Shown here: in pieces, positions 4,936 to 5,895 of the stretch | How positions within the stretch are numbered: the stretch's first letter is position 1 | How the letters are laid out: each line of letters begins with the position of its first letter | Source: Pseudorhodobacter sp. | Lineage (GTDB): Bacteria; Pseudomonadota; Alphaproteobacteria; Rhodobacterales; Rhodobacteraceae | Assembly: GCA_014378345.1 (NCBI GenBank) | Contig: JACMNW010000316.1 | Span: 1 to 5,895 of the forward strand | DNA: 5,895 bases | Direction: 5' to 3' | Notes under the pieces: generated by a model | What the model was told of the DNA's origin: nothing | Seen by the model: the letters and a program-made list of their open reading frames with translations, nothing else | Database searches by the model: none | Translations under genes and position numbers: made by a program

Positions 4936-5889
4936 ATGTCTGCAAAACCGCCCCTGACCCTTTACCTTGCCGCCCCGCGCGGCTTTTGCGCTGGCGTGGA
5001 CCGCGCGATCAAGATCGTGGAACTGGCTATCGTGAAATGGGGCGCGCCGGTTTATGTGCGCCACGAAATTGTGCATAATAAATACGTTGTGGATGGCCTG
5101 CGCTCCCTGGGCGCGGTGTTTGTCGAGGAATTGGATGATGTGCCGGAAGGTCGCCCTGTGATCTTTTCCGCCCACGGCGTGCCTAAGGCTGTACCAGCCG
5201 AAGCGGTTCGCCGCGACATGGTGTTTGTAGATGCGACCTGCCCCTTGGTCAGTAAAGTGCATATCGAGGCGGAACGCCATTTTGCAGCCGGACTGCAAAT
5301 GGTGATGATCGGCCACAATGGCCATCCCGAAACCATCGGCACCATGGGGCAACTGCCTGCGGGCGAGGTTCTGTTGGTGGAAACCGAAGCCGATGTTGCG
5401 CGCATTGAAGTGCGCGACGAAGCCCGCCTTGCCTATATCACCCAAACCACGCTTTCGGTGGATGACACAGCGGGGATTGTGGCCGCTTTGCTTGCAAGAT
5501 TCCCAGCCATCATCGGCCCGCATAAAGAAGATATCTGTTATGCCACCACCAACAGGCAAGGATCGGCCAAAGCCATTGCGGGCAAGATCGATGCGCTTCT
5601 GGTGATCGGCGCGCCCAATTCCAGCAACTCGCTGCGCTTGGTCGAAGTGGGCCGCGCGGCAGGCTGCCCCTACGCCCAACTGGTGCAGCGCGCGGTCGAT
5701 ATCGACTGGCGCGCGTTGGACGGAATTGCATCTGTCGGCATCACCGCAGGGGCATCGGCACCCGAGGTGCTGGTGAACGAGGTAATCGACGCCTTCCGCA
5801 CCCGGTTTGAGGTAACCGTCGAACTGGTGGAAACCGCGCGCGAAGCCGTGGAGTTCAAGGTGCCCCGCGTGCTGCGGGAACCGGCGTGA
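4936..5889 (+). CDS. ispH: 4-hydroxy-3-methylbut-2-enyl diphosphate reductase
   Basis: IspH (LytB) is a cytoplasmic iron-sulfur enzyme that reduces HMBPP to isopentenyl and dimethylallyl diphosphate, the final step of the MEP isoprenoid pathway. The protein has 317 residues, close to E. coli IspH (316). The three cluster-binding cysteines are present: C18 in PRGFCAGV, C102 in DATCPLV and C201 in DICYATTNRQ. Substrate-pocket residues are also intact: H47 in RHEIVHN, H80 in FSAHGVP, H130 and E132 in GHNGHPET, the SSNS stretch at 229-232, and S274 in GASAPE. I start at ATG 4936 because it has a TGAGG ribosome site 5 bases upstream and gives a family-typical N-terminus; a TTG at 4912 would add eight residues. 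It follows a strong terminator, so it should be transcribed from its own promoter. The stop is 6 bases from the right edge, so downstream operon partners cannot be seen. The identification is very secure. Confidence 0.97.
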   Translation: MSAKPPLTLYLAAPRGFCAGVDRAIKIVELAIVKWGAPVYVRHEIVHNKYVVDGLRSLGAVFVEELDDVPEGRPVIFSAHGVPKAVPAEAVRRDMVFVDATCPLVSKVHIEAERHFAAGLQMVMIGHNGHPETIGTMGQLPAGEVLLVETEADVARIEVRDEARLAYITQTTLSVDDTAGIVAALLARFPAIIGPHKEDICYATTNRQGSAKAIAGKIDALLVIGAPNSSNSLRLVEVGRAAGCPYAQLVQRAVDIDWRALDGIASVGITAGASAPEVLVNEVIDAFRTRFEVTVELVETAREAVEFKVPRVLREPA

Positions 5890-5895
5890 CGGAAT

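Noticed and set aside
4546..5679. A 377-codon open frame on the minus strand opposite ispH and the end of the NYN gene
   Set aside because: It lies antisense to two clearly identified genes, its product is rich in His, Arg and Gln with no recognisable domain, and there is no proper start signal. Long antisense frames are common opposite GC-rich genes.

Overview
This is a compact, moderately GC-rich chromosomal segment. It looks like an alphaproteobacterium, most likely of the Rhodobacteraceae/Roseobacter group. The reasons are the protein sequences (single long RelA/SpoT-type enzyme, 117-residue omega subunit, IspH beginning with a short extension before LYLAAPRGFCAGV) and the gene order rpoZ - rsh - DUF2062 - pdxJ with folK and a NYN-domain gene just upstream. 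I judge this from memory of family sequences, not from a search.

Layout. The left 3.4 kb is a minus-strand operon that reads right to left: rpoZ (RNA polymerase omega), rsh (bifunctional (p)ppGpp synthetase/hydrolase), a DUF2062 membrane protein, and the first 46 codons of pdxJ (vitamin B6 synthesis), which runs off the left edge. The intergenic gaps are only 31, 27 and 27 bases. A good sigma70-type promoter (TTGTCA, 17-base spacer, TATATC on the minus strand) precedes rpoZ. Just upstream on the same strand is folK (folate synthesis). folK is divergent from a plus-strand NYN/LabA-like PIN-fold gene across 147 bases. A clear Rho-independent terminator follows the NYN gene. After it comes ispH (last step of the MEP isoprenoid pathway), complete on the plus strand and ending 6 bases before the right edge.

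How the genes relate. The strongest functional link is rpoZ with rsh: omega carries the N-terminal MAR motif that contributes to a ppGpp site on RNA polymerase in E. coli, and the adjacent gene makes and degrades ppGpp. pdxJ, folK and ispH are unrelated cofactor and isoprenoid genes. The DUF2062 and NYN genes have no established role.

No gene-free stretch exceeds 300 bases; the longest are 4784-4935 and 4064-4210, both described. I see no tRNA or rRNA gene, insertion sequence, CRISPR array, phage gene or defence system. The window is essentially housekeeping DNA, and I do not claim a new system. The items most worth a second look are the NYN gene, the conserved-looking DUF2062 gene inside the stringent-response operon, and several small inverted or direct repeats in the control regions.
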